A stretch of 52,566 bases of DNA, taken from SNAP01 sp049671745. GTDB taxonomy: Bacteria > Bacteroidota > Bacteroidia > Bacteroidales > Marinifilaceae. The DNA lies in contig JBATVL010000025.1 of NCBI GenBank assembly GCA_049671745.1, positions 1 to 52,566 on the forward strand. Direction: 5' to 3'. Both the position numbers and the translations under genes were made by a program. Under the pieces are notes generated by a model, which saw only the letters and a program-made list of their open reading frames with translations, was not told the origin of the DNA and ran no database searches. This document shows positions 6,680 through 15,258 of the stretch, piece by piece. The stretch's first letter is position 1, and each line of letters starts with the position of its first letter.

Positions 6680-7642
6680 ATGATTGAGAATTTCGATATT
6701 TTTAGAGATGAACAACAAAATGGTTTTCAATGCAGAACAAAATCGGATTCTTATTTAATAGAGTTTGATGATAGTGAAAAAGAAGAAATATTTCTTGATA
6801 TAGTTGCTGAGATTCAGAGTAAACCTAATATTGTTCTTAAAAAAATTATTAAGAAAGTTAAGAATGATACTAACGAAGCTAAGGTTATTAGTGTTTTGAA
6901 AACTTTGGATGATTATGGTTTGTTATCTTATGATTTAGCTAGAGAATTATCTCCTGATTCTGATCAACATAAAGGACAAGTAATAACGACTCCTCAACCA
7001 TTGAATGTTTCTTTAGTTGTTTTTGGACAAGGCCCTATTACTGATAAAATTAAAAATCAAGCTCTTGCTGAAAATTTTAGTAAAGTGTCTTCTTATTCTT
7101 ATAACAAAGATGTTGATATTGAGAAAATTGTATCTGATGCTGATTTTCTAATTGTTGATGCTAATGAGTGGTCTCCTTATCATGTGGAATCTATTAATAA
7201 GTTTGCATTGAAACATAACAAACCATGGCTTTATGTTGGCGGAATAGAGGAAACTTCTATTAAAGTTGGTCCTTTGTTTTATGGTAAAGAAACTGGATGT
7301 TATAATTGTTTGATTAGTAGAATTAAAAGTAATCATGAGTATCCTGAGTTCTTAAATTCATATGAAGATTTTTTAAGAAGGAATAAAAAAGGTGCTAAAG
7401 TTGATTCTTTACCTAGCGCTGATACTATATATAATATAGTTGCAAATTTTACAATATTAGAGGTTATGAAGTTCGTGCAAGGATGGAGTCTGCCTGATAC
7501 TTGGCGTTGTCTTATTTGTATAGATATTATGAACCTAAATCTGACAAAACATACTTTGTTGAAAGTTCCTTATTGTGATGTTTGTAAACCACAGTTAGAG
7601 TATAATCCTTCTCCTTGGCTTGAAGCTATAACTTTAAAATAA
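6680..7642 (+). CDS. TOMM cyclodehydratase partner (E1/ThiF-like, SagC-type C protein)
   Basis: The 320-residue protein has an N-terminal region of about 100 residues that would form the winged-helix leader-binding domain. A degenerate E1-like Rossmann region follows (FGQGPI near 115-120, DADFLIVDANEW 153-164). Two CxxC pairs, C207/C210 and C299/C302, make the structural zinc site typical of ThiF/E1-related proteins. In known systems this subunit binds the precursor leader and delivers the core to YcaO. It is the first gene after the attenuator and ends 6 bases before the YcaO gene, which supports a two-component cyclodehydratase rather than a fused one. Confidence 0.85.
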   Translation: MIENFDIFRDEQQNGFQCRTKSDSYLIEFDDSEKEEIFLDIVAEIQSKPNIVLKKIIKKVKNDTNEAKVISVLKTLDDYGLLSYDLARELSPDSDQHKGQVITTPQPLNVSLVVFGQGPITDKIKNQALAENFSKVSSYSYNKDVDIEKIVSDADFLIVDANEWSPYHVESINKFALKHNKPWLYVGGIEETSIKVGPLFYGKETGCYNCLISRIKSNHEYPEFLNSYEDFLRRNKKGAKVDSLPSADTIYNIVANFTILEVMKFVQGWSLPDTWRCLICIDIMNLNLTKHTLLKVPYCDVCKPQLEYNPSPWLEAITLK

Positions 7643-7648
7643 TTAATT

Positions 7649-8938
7649 ATGAGTATTACACCTTTAAAGAATGGACTTGACTTAGTTTCAAGTGAGATAG
7701 GACTATTATACCATATGATTAAGTTACCTAGGATGAATCTTGATCCTAAGATGGTTAATTATGGTATTTGGCCTTCTAATACAGAGTATCTTTCTGGTGA
7801 GAAGTTTGCAGGTAGAAGTGCTGGTTGTGGATATTTATGGGATGATGCTGTTTTAGGTACTATTGGGGAAACTGTTGAGAGATATGCTCCTGCATTTCAT
7901 AATATGGAGGAGAGTACTTTTTCTTCTTTTAAGAATCTTCCGAAATTTGCTCTTAATCCTGATGAGTTTGCTCTTTTTCATGAAGAACAGCATAAGCAGG
8001 ATTGGTTTCGTGTAAATGAGTTTAATGAAGATGTTGAGTTGTCTTGGTTTCCTATGACTGATTTAACTAATGGAAAAGAAACATTGGTGCCTGGTCAGTT
8101 TATTTATATGCCTTTTACTGAGGATAAAAATATTATTACTGCTAATATTTCTACTGGTCTTGCTTCGCATACTGATTATTATAAGGCTATTTTGAGTGGA
8201 TTGTTCGAATGTGTTGAGAGAGATAGTTTTGTTTTGACTTGGATGCAAAATCTTGTTCCTGAGAAAATTAAGATTACTGAGGAGATTCAAGATCATATTG
8301 AAGAACATTTTCCTGCTAGTTATGAATGGCATTTCTTTGATATTAGTTATGATATTAAGGTTCCTACTGTTATGGGCTTTTGCTTTGGGGAAACAGAATT
8401 TGGTAAGTTCGTTGCTGTTGGTTCTTCTTCTAGGGCTACATATGGTGAGGCTTTAGATAAAACTATTCAGGAGATTGGACAGGCTATTCCTTATTTTAGA
8501 TATTTACTTACTGATAAAAAAGATTGGGTTCCTTCTGATGATTATAGAATGATTCAGAGTTTTGAAGAGCATTCTATATTTTATACTAAGAGACTTGATC
8601 TATGGCATGTATTTGATAAATGGATTGATGCTGAAGAGAGTAAAATAGTTGATCTTAAAGAAAAACATAAAAGATCGGATGCTGAGGAAATAAAGCATAT
8701 TGTTGGTCTTTTAAAAGAGAAGAATTATAATGTACTAGTTAAGGATCTTACTACATGTGATATAAGACAAGTTGGCTTTTTTAGTATTAAGGTGTTTATT
8801 CCTCAATTGTTGCAATTAGCTGGTTCTTTTCCTTTTTATTATTCAGGTGGTAAGAGATTATATTCTGTTCCTAAAGAAATGGGATATGTGTCTAATGATT
8901 TTCATCATCTAAATAAATATCCTCATCCTTTCCCTTAA
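7649..8938 (+). CDS. YcaO-domain cyclodehydratase (SagD-type D protein)
   Basis: The 429-residue protein catalyses ATP-dependent cyclisation of Cys/Ser/Thr to azolines in the TOMM family. The ATP/Mg motifs are visible: GETVERY with E74 and E77, FECVERD with E187 and E190, and QEIGQ with E275 and Q278. The C-terminus ends YPHPFP, which matches the proline-rich terminus required in azoline-forming YcaO proteins and usually absent from non-TOMM members. Length is normal for the family. It would use the protein encoded at 6680 as partner and the peptide encoded at 6424 as substrate. Confidence 0.95.
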   Translation: MSITPLKNGLDLVSSEIGLLYHMIKLPRMNLDPKMVNYGIWPSNTEYLSGEKFAGRSAGCGYLWDDAVLGTIGETVERYAPAFHNMEESTFSSFKNLPKFALNPDEFALFHEEQHKQDWFRVNEFNEDVELSWFPMTDLTNGKETLVPGQFIYMPFTEDKNIITANISTGLASHTDYYKAILSGLFECVERDSFVLTWMQNLVPEKIKITEEIQDHIEEHFPASYEWHFFDISYDIKVPTVMGFCFGETEFGKFVAVGSSSRATYGEALDKTIQEIGQAIPYFRYLLTDKKDWVPSDDYRMIQSFEEHSIFYTKRLDLWHVFDKWIDAEESKIVDLKEKHKRSDAEEIKHIVGLLKEKNYNVLVKDLTTCDIRQVGFFSIKVFIPQLLQLAGSFPFYYSGGKRLYSVPKEMGYVSNDFHHLNKYPHPFP

Positions 8939-8949
8939 AATAATTAGTT

Positions 8950-9804
8950 ATGAAAATATCAGAAATAAAAGATAAGTATAGATCTCTAGATGGCTCAATG
9001 TTTGGTGCTGCTAATATAGAGGACTCAATGGCAATGTTATATCATGAAAATTCTAAGTTTACTTCTCACTCTATGAGAGTGCAGGGGGAAATTATTAGTG
9101 GATTTAATAATGCATACGTTCTTGAGAGATGTACACAGCCATATAAATGTTATGCGGGACATAAAACTTTTGATTTGTCTCAGTATGAAGGTTTTGTTCC
9201 TACAGAGAGTTTACATCATTGTTTGACAAGTAGGAGAACTATTAGAGATTTCGATAGTGAGTACAAGATTTCTTTAAATGAACTTTCTGCAATCTTATAT
9301 AATTCATATGGAGTAACATATAAAAATAAGATTGATGCATTTGGGGTTGAGGGACATATTGGTATGAGAAATGTTCCTTCTGGAGGAGCTCTATATCCTT
9401 TGGAGATGTATTTAGTTGTTTTTAATGCTCATATACCTTCTGGACTTTATCATTATAGACCTGATACTAATGTACTTGAATTAATTAAAGAAGGCGATTT
9501 TATTGAGGAATTACTTGAGATTATTCAGGCTGAACCTTATGTAAATATGAGAACAGCTTCTGCTTTGATTATTACTACTGGCATTATTGAACGTCTGATA
9601 ATTAAATATGGGGAGAGAGGTTATCGTTTTCTAATGCAGGAGTCTGGTTTTGTTGGACAAACTGTTAGTCTTATGTCTGTGGCTATGAATTTAGCTACTT
9701 GTATGTTAGGTGGATATAATGATGATAAGGTGAATGAATTTTTAGGTGTTGATGGTGTATTTGAAACAATTAATAATGTTATAGTGCTCGGTAAAGAGAA
9801 GTAA
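8950..9804 (+). CDS. SagB-type azoline dehydrogenase (FMN-dependent nitroreductase fold)
   Basis: The 284-residue protein oxidises thiazolines and oxazolines to aromatic azoles with FMN. Family marks are SRRTIRDF (residues 94-101), RNVPSGGALYPLEMY (140-154) and KYGERGYRFL (219-228). The last contains the adjacent Lys219-Tyr220 pair equivalent to the catalytic KY of McbC/SagB proteins. It starts 11 bases after the YcaO gene. Its presence predicts fully oxidised azoles in the final product rather than only azolines. Confidence 0.93.
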   Translation: MKISEIKDKYRSLDGSMFGAANIEDSMAMLYHENSKFTSHSMRVQGEIISGFNNAYVLERCTQPYKCYAGHKTFDLSQYEGFVPTESLHHCLTSRRTIRDFDSEYKISLNELSAILYNSYGVTYKNKIDAFGVEGHIGMRNVPSGGALYPLEMYLVVFNAHIPSGLYHYRPDTNVLELIKEGDFIEELLEIIQAEPYVNMRTASALIITTGIIERLIIKYGERGYRFLMQESGFVGQTVSLMSVAMNLATCMLGGYNDDKVNEFLGVDGVFETINNVIVLGKEK

Positions 9805-9823
9805 AAACTAATTACTCTAATCA

Positions 9824-10684
9824 ATGAAAGAAGTTATTAAAGTTTCCGATATATCTTATAAGGTGAAAAATAAACATATAGTGAGTGATGTTTGTTTTAA
9901 TGTAGAAGAAGGTGATTCTTTTGCTTTACTTGGAGAAAATGGCTCAGGAAAATCTACATTAATTGATCTTATATTGGATGATTTAAAACCGAATAAAGGT
10001 AATGTTGTCTTTTTTAATAAGAAATCTAGAGATTATAGTAAGATTGGAATTGTTTATGATCATCTGCCTTTATTTCCTAATCTTAAGGTTAGCGAAAGTA
10101 TAAAGTATTTTTCCGTTATTCATAAGTTGAATTTTAATACGATTAAGGATAAGTATTTTGATGCATTCTCTATTAATAAGATTCTTGAGTCTTTTGTTAA
10201 AGAATTATCTCAAGGTGAACGTAAGAGACTTGGTCTATTGCTTTCTGTAATTCATAATCCTGATTTATTGATTCTTGATGAGCCTTTTGCTAATATTGAT
10301 CCTACTGCTATTGATAGATTCTGGAAGGTTATAAGACAAGATAATAGAACTGTCTTTTTTTCTACTCATAATTGGACCAAGGCTGAAACTTTATGTAATA
10401 AAGTAGGTTTTATTTTTAAAGGCAGGATGATTATTGAACCTCAATCTCCTAAAGATATTCTAGATTCTATGCCATCTAGTACTAAAGTTATATTGAATAA
10501 TAATAATGAATTTCTAGAGCATCTTGCTGATTGTAAGTATTATCAAGATGAGGATAAGTTGGTTGTTTTTATTGAAAATAATCAATTGCAATTGATTAGT
10601 AAGTTTACAAACAATTTTTCTGTCCAGGCAGTAGATTTAAAGGATGCATATTTGTATTACACCTCAAATATTAATGAGTTATGA
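9824..10684 (+). CDS. ABC transporter ATPase for the modified peptide
   Basis: 286 residues, with Walker A GENGSGKST (37-45), signature LSQGE (128-132), Walker B LLILDEP (148-154) and switch His182. The position that normally carries the Q-loop Gln reads GIVYDH (75-80), with Asp79 in its place. Some peptide-antibiotic exporters of the BcrA type also have an acidic residue there. It overlaps the permease gene by four bases (ATGA), and the pair should form an inner-membrane exporter. Export of the TOMM product and/or self-protection is inferred from context. Confidence 0.9.
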   Translation: MKEVIKVSDISYKVKNKHIVSDVCFNVEEGDSFALLGENGSGKSTLIDLILDDLKPNKGNVVFFNKKSRDYSKIGIVYDHLPLFPNLKVSESIKYFSVIHKLNFNTIKDKYFDAFSINKILESFVKELSQGERKRLGLLLSVIHNPDLLILDEPFANIDPTAIDRFWKVIRQDNRTVFFSTHNWTKAETLCNKVGFIFKGRMIIEPQSPKDILDSMPSSTKVILNNNNEFLEHLADCKYYQDEDKLVVFIENNQLQLISKFTNNFSVQAVDLKDAYLYYTSNINEL

Positions 10685-11394
10685 TTAGAATATTAATACA
10701 ATCAATATATTATCAGTTTCTGATGTTCTTTAGAATTAAGCAAGCTGTGTTTTTTACAATGTTTTTTCCGATCTTTTTATTCATAGTATTCGGAAGTACA
10801 TGGGGAACTGATTTTGATGATTATATTCCCTTTTTACTTTCAGGTATAATTGGGATGACAATTGCAAGTGATGGATTATTTGCCGTCGGACCAGTAGTTA
10901 AACAGTATTATTCTAGTGGTTTGATTAAATATCTAAGGAAATTGCCATTTAATATTCTTATTCATTTTAGTGGATTGATAATTAGTCGCTTAGCTGTGGT
11001 GTTACTTACTATCTCTTTGCTTTGCTTGACTTCATATCTGTTGTTTGGACATGTCGTTCCGATTGCTGATTATTTGGATTATCTGAAAGGGGTTTTTGTT
11101 GGATTATTTGTTTTCTCCTTTTTAGGTCTTGCTGTTACATTCTCTGGAATTAGAAATAAAGCTGATAATGGTATAGTGAATATTGTCTATTTTATTATAC
11201 TTTTTACAAGTAATGCTTTTTATCCTGTAGATGAATATAATAACATTATTGGAACTATTGGCCACATTTTGCCATTGAATCATATTCTTTCTATTTTAAG
11301 GGGTGAGGGAACACATTTAATATTAATGGTGTGGATCATTTTTCCAATTCTGTTATTTATGTTTCTATTTAAAAATATAAAATTTAATCGATGA
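10681..11394 (+). CDS. ABC-2 type permease
   Basis: A 237-residue integral membrane protein with about six hydrophobic segments, beginning near residue 20 (VFFTMFFPIFLFIVFG) and ending near 230 (LMVWIIFPILLFMFLF). The NAFYPVDEYNNIIGTIGHILPLNHIL block near residues 178-203 is typical of ABC-2 permeases. Start and stop overlap both neighbours by four bases, so translation is likely coupled. It partners the ATPase encoded just upstream. SLS-type clusters carry comparable ABC subunits (sagG-I), though this one has a single permease. Confidence 0.85.
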   Translation: MIRILIQSIYYQFLMFFRIKQAVFFTMFFPIFLFIVFGSTWGTDFDDYIPFLLSGIIGMTIASDGLFAVGPVVKQYYSSGLIKYLRKLPFNILIHFSGLIISRLAVVLLTISLLCLTSYLLFGHVVPIADYLDYLKGVFVGLFVFSFLGLAVTFSGIRNKADNGIVNIVYFIILFTSNAFYPVDEYNNIIGTIGHILPLNHILSILRGEGTHLILMVWIIFPILLFMFLFKNIKFNR

Positions 11395-11876
11395 TAATAG
11401 ATGCTTTTTGTATTATATTGATTGTTGCTTTTCTTATGCTTGTGCATGAGTTAGGGCATTTCATTGCTGCAAAATTATTTGGTTTAAAGATATATAAGAT
11501 AGGTGTCACTATGAGACCTATCCCACATATCTATATTGCAATAAGATGGCCTCAAAAGAAGTGGCAAGAGTTGTTTTATTTGTTTGCAGGTTCACTTGTG
11601 ACAATAGTTCTTTTTGGCATTATGTATGCTTTTGATTTTTTTAATTCATCTGTCTTGTATGCTGCTCTTTCTATTCAATTAGTTTTGGAGACTAATCCGT
11701 TTTATTCTGATTATGTTTTTGCAATGGTTAATGCTAAACAGGAAGCAAATTCAATAAATATTAATACTTATAGCTTTTATGAGAAATTAAAGGATTATAG
11801 ATATTCTTTTAAATGGAATGTTCATTTTATCCTTTGGTCATTAGTTATTTGCTTTTTATTAAAAAATACAATTTAG
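11391..11876 (+). CDS. M50-type intramembrane zinc metalloprotease homologue
   Basis: 161 residues with HELGH at 19-23 inside the first hydrophobic segment, the zinc-binding motif of the site-2-protease (M50) group. A second conserved block, NPFYSDY (102-108), provides an Asp107 that could be the third ligand. It has about four membrane segments. At 161 residues it is a minimal M50 protein. The ATG overlaps the permease stop by four bases. In this place it may remove the leader peptide or act in self-protection, the roles proposed for the CAAX-type SagE in SLS clusters. That assignment is inference. Confidence 0.8.
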   Translation: MIIDAFCIILIVAFLMLVHELGHFIAAKLFGLKIYKIGVTMRPIPHIYIAIRWPQKKWQELFYLFAGSLVTIVLFGIMYAFDFFNSSVLYAALSIQLVLETNPFYSDYVFAMVNAKQEANSININTYSFYEKLKDYRYSFKWNVHFILWSLVICFLLKNTI

Positions 11877-11879
11877 GTT

Positions 11880-12677
11880 ATGAGGATATTATTTTTGATT
11901 TCAGTGTTATTGGTTTCTTTTTTAGGAAATGCAACAGAAACTATACATAAAGAGATTTCTATAGATAAGCTTGATGTCGACGAAAAAATAGTAGGAGATT
12001 TATTACTTAATATACAGACTAAAATTAACAAGGCTTTTGTTCAAGGTTTAGTTTCTGAGAGTATTAACCCTATGGCTGTTCTTACTTGTGAACTTGAAGA
12101 GTTTAATAAATTAAAGAAACAGAATATCGTTTTATATTGGCGTTCGTATTTACAGTTTTATAAGTCTATTTATTATCTTAAAATAAATAAAAAAGATAAA
12201 GCTGAGGATGAGGTTGATAAAGGTATCGAATGGCTTAAGAAAATGAAAAATAAGAATTCTGAAGATTATGCTTTGCTGTCTATGCTTCAGGGTTATAGTT
12301 TACAGTTTAAAGGGTTTAGAGTGATGTTTCTTTCTAAACGTGTGAAAAAGAGCGCTAATACTGCTATATCTTTGGATAAACTGAATTTGCGTGCATATTA
12401 CGTTTATGCTAGTAATGATTTCTATACTCCTGTAAAATATGGTGGTAGGAAAGAGTCTGAGAAGTTCCTTTTGAAGGCTTTGTCTATGAAAGATCAAATG
12501 ATAAAGAATAATTATTTACCTTCTTGGGGAAGAGAAGAGTGTTATGATTTATTAATAAGATTTTATATTGGAGCTGAGAAATGGGCTGAGGCTAAGAAGT
12601 ATTGTAAAGAGGCAATTACTAAATTTCCGAAGAGTTATATTATTAGTCAACTGTCTACAGAACTATTTGATAAATAA
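11880..12677 (+). CDS. Secreted TPR-like protein paired with a TonB-dependent receptor
   Basis: 265 residues with a hydrophobic signal peptide (about residues 1-18, cut near GNA). A mostly helical repeat-containing body follows, with pairs such as NIVLYWRSYLQFYKSIYYLKI and WAEAKKYCKEAITKFP. The block YYVYASNDFYTPVKYGGRKESEKFLLKAL resembles periplasmic TPR proteins encoded beside TonB-dependent receptors in Bacteroidota. It starts 3 bases after the M50 gene and abuts the receptor gene exactly. Periplasmic location and a role in assembling or assisting the receptor are inferred. Confidence 0.75.
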   Translation: MRILFLISVLLVSFLGNATETIHKEISIDKLDVDEKIVGDLLLNIQTKINKAFVQGLVSESINPMAVLTCELEEFNKLKKQNIVLYWRSYLQFYKSIYYLKINKKDKAEDEVDKGIEWLKKMKNKNSEDYALLSMLQGYSLQFKGFRVMFLSKRVKKSANTAISLDKLNLRAYYVYASNDFYTPVKYGGRKESEKFLLKALSMKDQMIKNNYLPSWGREECYDLLIRFYIGAEKWAEAKKYCKEAITKFPKSYIISQLSTELFDK

Positions 12678-14828
12678 ATGAAAAACTTAATTCTTATATT
12701 TATAATTATAATGCCTTTTTCTTTGTTTTCTCAGTCATTTTTGAGTGGGATAGTAAGAGATAAGAGTAAAGCTGAGATTTTAGGTGCTAATATTTATTTT
12801 AAGTCTGTTCCGAATAAAGGTACTACTACAGATTTTAATGGTGAATTTAGTATTAAGATAGATGATAATAGTAAGGTGTTAGTAATTTCTTTTATAGGTT
12901 ACCAAGCAAAAGAGATTCTATTGTCTTCTATAGATATGAATAAAAAATTATTGGTAGTTCTTCAAGAAAATACTGAAAATCTGGACGAAGTTATTGTGGC
13001 CGCTAGAGATCCTATATCGGAGAAATTCTCAGTGGTTAGAATGCATAAATTGGAGATTTATCTGAATCCTTTGTCTCAAGGAGATCCTCTTAAAGCAATT
13101 ACTGCTATTCCTGCTTCTACGAATACTGACGAAACTGCTAATCCTTCCTTAAGGGGAAGTTCATCAGGTAGATCTAGAGTTATTTTGAACGGAGTGCCTG
13201 TATATAATCCTGTGCGTGCAAGTCAGCTAAATAATCAAGGTTTCTTTAGTCTGTTTAATCCAGAGATTATTGAAAGACAGTATGTTTACGCCAGTAATCC
13301 TCCTTTGACTTATGGTAATACAACTGCTGGACTTGTTGATATACAGACAATAAATTCTTTAGAGTCTAATCAATTGCAGCTTTCTTCTAGTTTGGCAAAT
13401 GAGGGTTTGATGTTGCTTCATTCGTTTAAAAAAGATACCTCATTTATTCAGATATATGGTAATTATCAGTTTTCGGATGCTTATATTTCTTTGCAGAAGA
13501 AGTCTTTACCTAATGTGAAATCTTTCATAACTAAGGATATGGGCGTGAATTTTCATACAAAGATAGGTAGAAGTGTAGAGTTTAATTCTTTTAATTATTT
13601 GATTGATGAGGAGTTTGATGGGATTTATAAAACAACCTTCTATCATAATGATATTGCTACCAAGAATAAACGTTTCTTTAGTGTGAATAATTTGAAACTA
13701 TATACTAGAAAAGGAACTTTTAGTTTAAATAGTGGATTTAATACAGAGAAACAGAATTTCATGTCTGGGAATATGAAATCAGATAATAATACAAAGCAGA
13801 TCTTTAACTCTTTGAATTTTAAAGCTCCTTTGTCTGAAATATTTAATTATCAATTTGGTGTTTCTCATGATTATCAAATTAATAAGTTTGTAAGCAAGGT
13901 GCCTGTGAATTATTATGATGCGTCTGAGAATTCTTCTACATATGATAAAAATACAGATATAGAGAATAATATAATAGAAACTTATGCTTACGTTTCTTTT
14001 GATATTAATGAGTTGTTGTCTTTATCTTCTGGCATAAGAAGCTGTATTCCTGTAAATGACCAAGATTATTATTTGAGCTCGCAATTGAGTCTTAAATTTA
14101 ATATTGATAATAGACAAAATCTATTATTAAGTGGAGGTAGATATTACAATTATTCAATACCAAATTATTTCTCACAGAAATATACCCTTTTGTCAAGTAA
14201 GCAAATAGCTATGGATTATACATATGATAATTCAACCATGCTTGCTAAGGCTGCTTTGTACTATAAGCAAGAGAAGGGTGACTTGACTAATGAATTATAT
14301 TTGAATATAGATAAAACAGAGACCTTTGGTGCTGAGATGTATTTAGAGCAGTATTTTTGCAATTTCTTGAAATTTACATTTGCTAATTCTTTTATTAAGC
14401 AAAGAATAACAATTGATAATAAGGAGTATAAAGGTTCTAATGATTTTAAGTATTTTATTAAAACGTCTATTCAGTATAATAATCCTGCACTGTTTTCTTT
14501 GTCTGCAATGTTTACTACCAGACCAGGAACATATTACACACCTGTTGTTGGTTCGATTTTAGATTCTAAAGTTGGGGTGTTTAAACCTATTGTTAGTGAT
14601 GATTTGTATGGTTCTCAGTATGATGCTTATGCTAGGTTTGATATAAGTTTAAGTAAGTATATTCATTTTAAAGAAAATGCCTTTATTGTCTTTGCAACCC
14701 TTAATAATGTTATTAATGCAAAGAATGAGAAGACTATTTTGTATAATTCAAGTTACACTAAAAGTGATTTTAGTTATTTTCAATTAAGAACTATTTATTT
14801 TGGTGTGATTTTGCATTTGAATTATTAA
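12678..14828 (+). CDS. TonB-dependent outer-membrane receptor of the TOMM operon
   Basis: 716 residues: signal peptide (about 1-18, ending FSQS) and a carboxypeptidase-regulatory-like domain (about 20-95, with GTTTDFNGEFSI and VLVISFIGYQ). A TonB-box-like LDEVIVAA follows, then the plug (about 115-230, with NPSLRGSSSGRSRVILNGVPVYNP), a beta-barrel rich in alternating aromatic residues and a terminal aromatic (LHLNY). Such receptors import ligands with energy from TonB. It begins at the base after the TPR gene stop, in the same operon as the TOMM enzymes. It may take up the product (for example a metal-loaded form), or it may serve sensing or protection. It is shorter than SusC-type receptors and no SusD is present. 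Confidence 0.9.
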   Translation: MKNLILIFIIIMPFSLFSQSFLSGIVRDKSKAEILGANIYFKSVPNKGTTTDFNGEFSIKIDDNSKVLVISFIGYQAKEILLSSIDMNKKLLVVLQENTENLDEVIVAARDPISEKFSVVRMHKLEIYLNPLSQGDPLKAITAIPASTNTDETANPSLRGSSSGRSRVILNGVPVYNPVRASQLNNQGFFSLFNPEIIERQYVYASNPPLTYGNTTAGLVDIQTINSLESNQLQLSSSLANEGLMLLHSFKKDTSFIQIYGNYQFSDAYISLQKKSLPNVKSFITKDMGVNFHTKIGRSVEFNSFNYLIDEEFDGIYKTTFYHNDIATKNKRFFSVNNLKLYTRKGTFSLNSGFNTEKQNFMSGNMKSDNNTKQIFNSLNFKAPLSEIFNYQFGVSHDYQINKFVSKVPVNYYDASENSSTYDKNTDIENNIIETYAYVSFDINELLSLSSGIRSCIPVNDQDYYLSSQLSLKFNIDNRQNLLLSGGRYYNYSIPNYFSQKYTLLSSKQIAMDYTYDNSTMLAKAALYYKQEKGDLTNELYLNIDKTETFGAEMYLEQYFCNFLKFTFANSFIKQRITIDNKEYKGSNDFKYFIKTSIQYNNPALFSLSAMFTTRPGTYYTPVVGSILDSKVGVFKPIVSDDLYGSQYDAYARFDISLSKYIHFKENAFIVFATLNNVINAKNEKTILYNSSYTKSDFSYFQLRTIYFGVILHLNY

Positions 14829-15010
14829 ATTATAAATTAATCTCTTCTTTAATTTTCATTGTTTTTCTAAATATAGTTCTCCTAAAAAAAATCCTATTTA
14901 AATTTTGCGCCTTTTTATTTGTAGGCTTGCTTTTTTTTTGTGCTTATGTATAAGTCTAAGATTACATATTATTGCAAAGAAAGAAGTTTTATTATTATCT
15001 TTACCTCATT

Positions 15011-15244
15011 ATGAGCGAGACACAAAAGAATAACCCCTTGCACGGGAAGACCTTACAAGTGATTCTGACATACCTTGTAGACTATTATGGATGGGAAGAT
15101 TTAAGCACTTATATAAATATTAATTGTTTTAAATCTAATCCTAGTATTAAATCTAGTTTAAAGTTTTTAAGAAAAATAGATTGGGCTAGAGAACAGGTAG
15201 AAGATTTGTATGTGAAAACGGCAAGAAATTTAGGTGATTTATAA
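15011..15244 (+). CDS. VF530 (DUF2132) family DNA-binding protein
   Basis: The ATG at 15011 gives 77 residues (MSETQKNNPLHGKTL...). The upstream in-frame ATG at 14972 would add a stretch foreign to the family. The motifs NPLHGKTLQVILTYLVDYYGWEDL and SNPSIKSSLKFLRKIDWAREQVEDLY match VF530-type proteins, small folds related to DNA-binding domains whose role is unclear. It lies 182 bases after the receptor gene and 14 bases before the carboxypeptidase gene, so it probably opens a new transcription unit. Confidence 0.85.
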   Translation: MSETQKNNPLHGKTLQVILTYLVDYYGWEDLSTYININCFKSNPSIKSSLKFLRKIDWAREQVEDLYVKTARNLGDL

Positions 15245-15258
15245 AAAACTATATAGAT

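Noticed and set aside
14972..15010. Upstream start for the VF530 gene
   Set aside because: The extra N-terminus (MQRKKFYYYLYLI) is unlike the family, and the ATG at 15011 gives the normal length.
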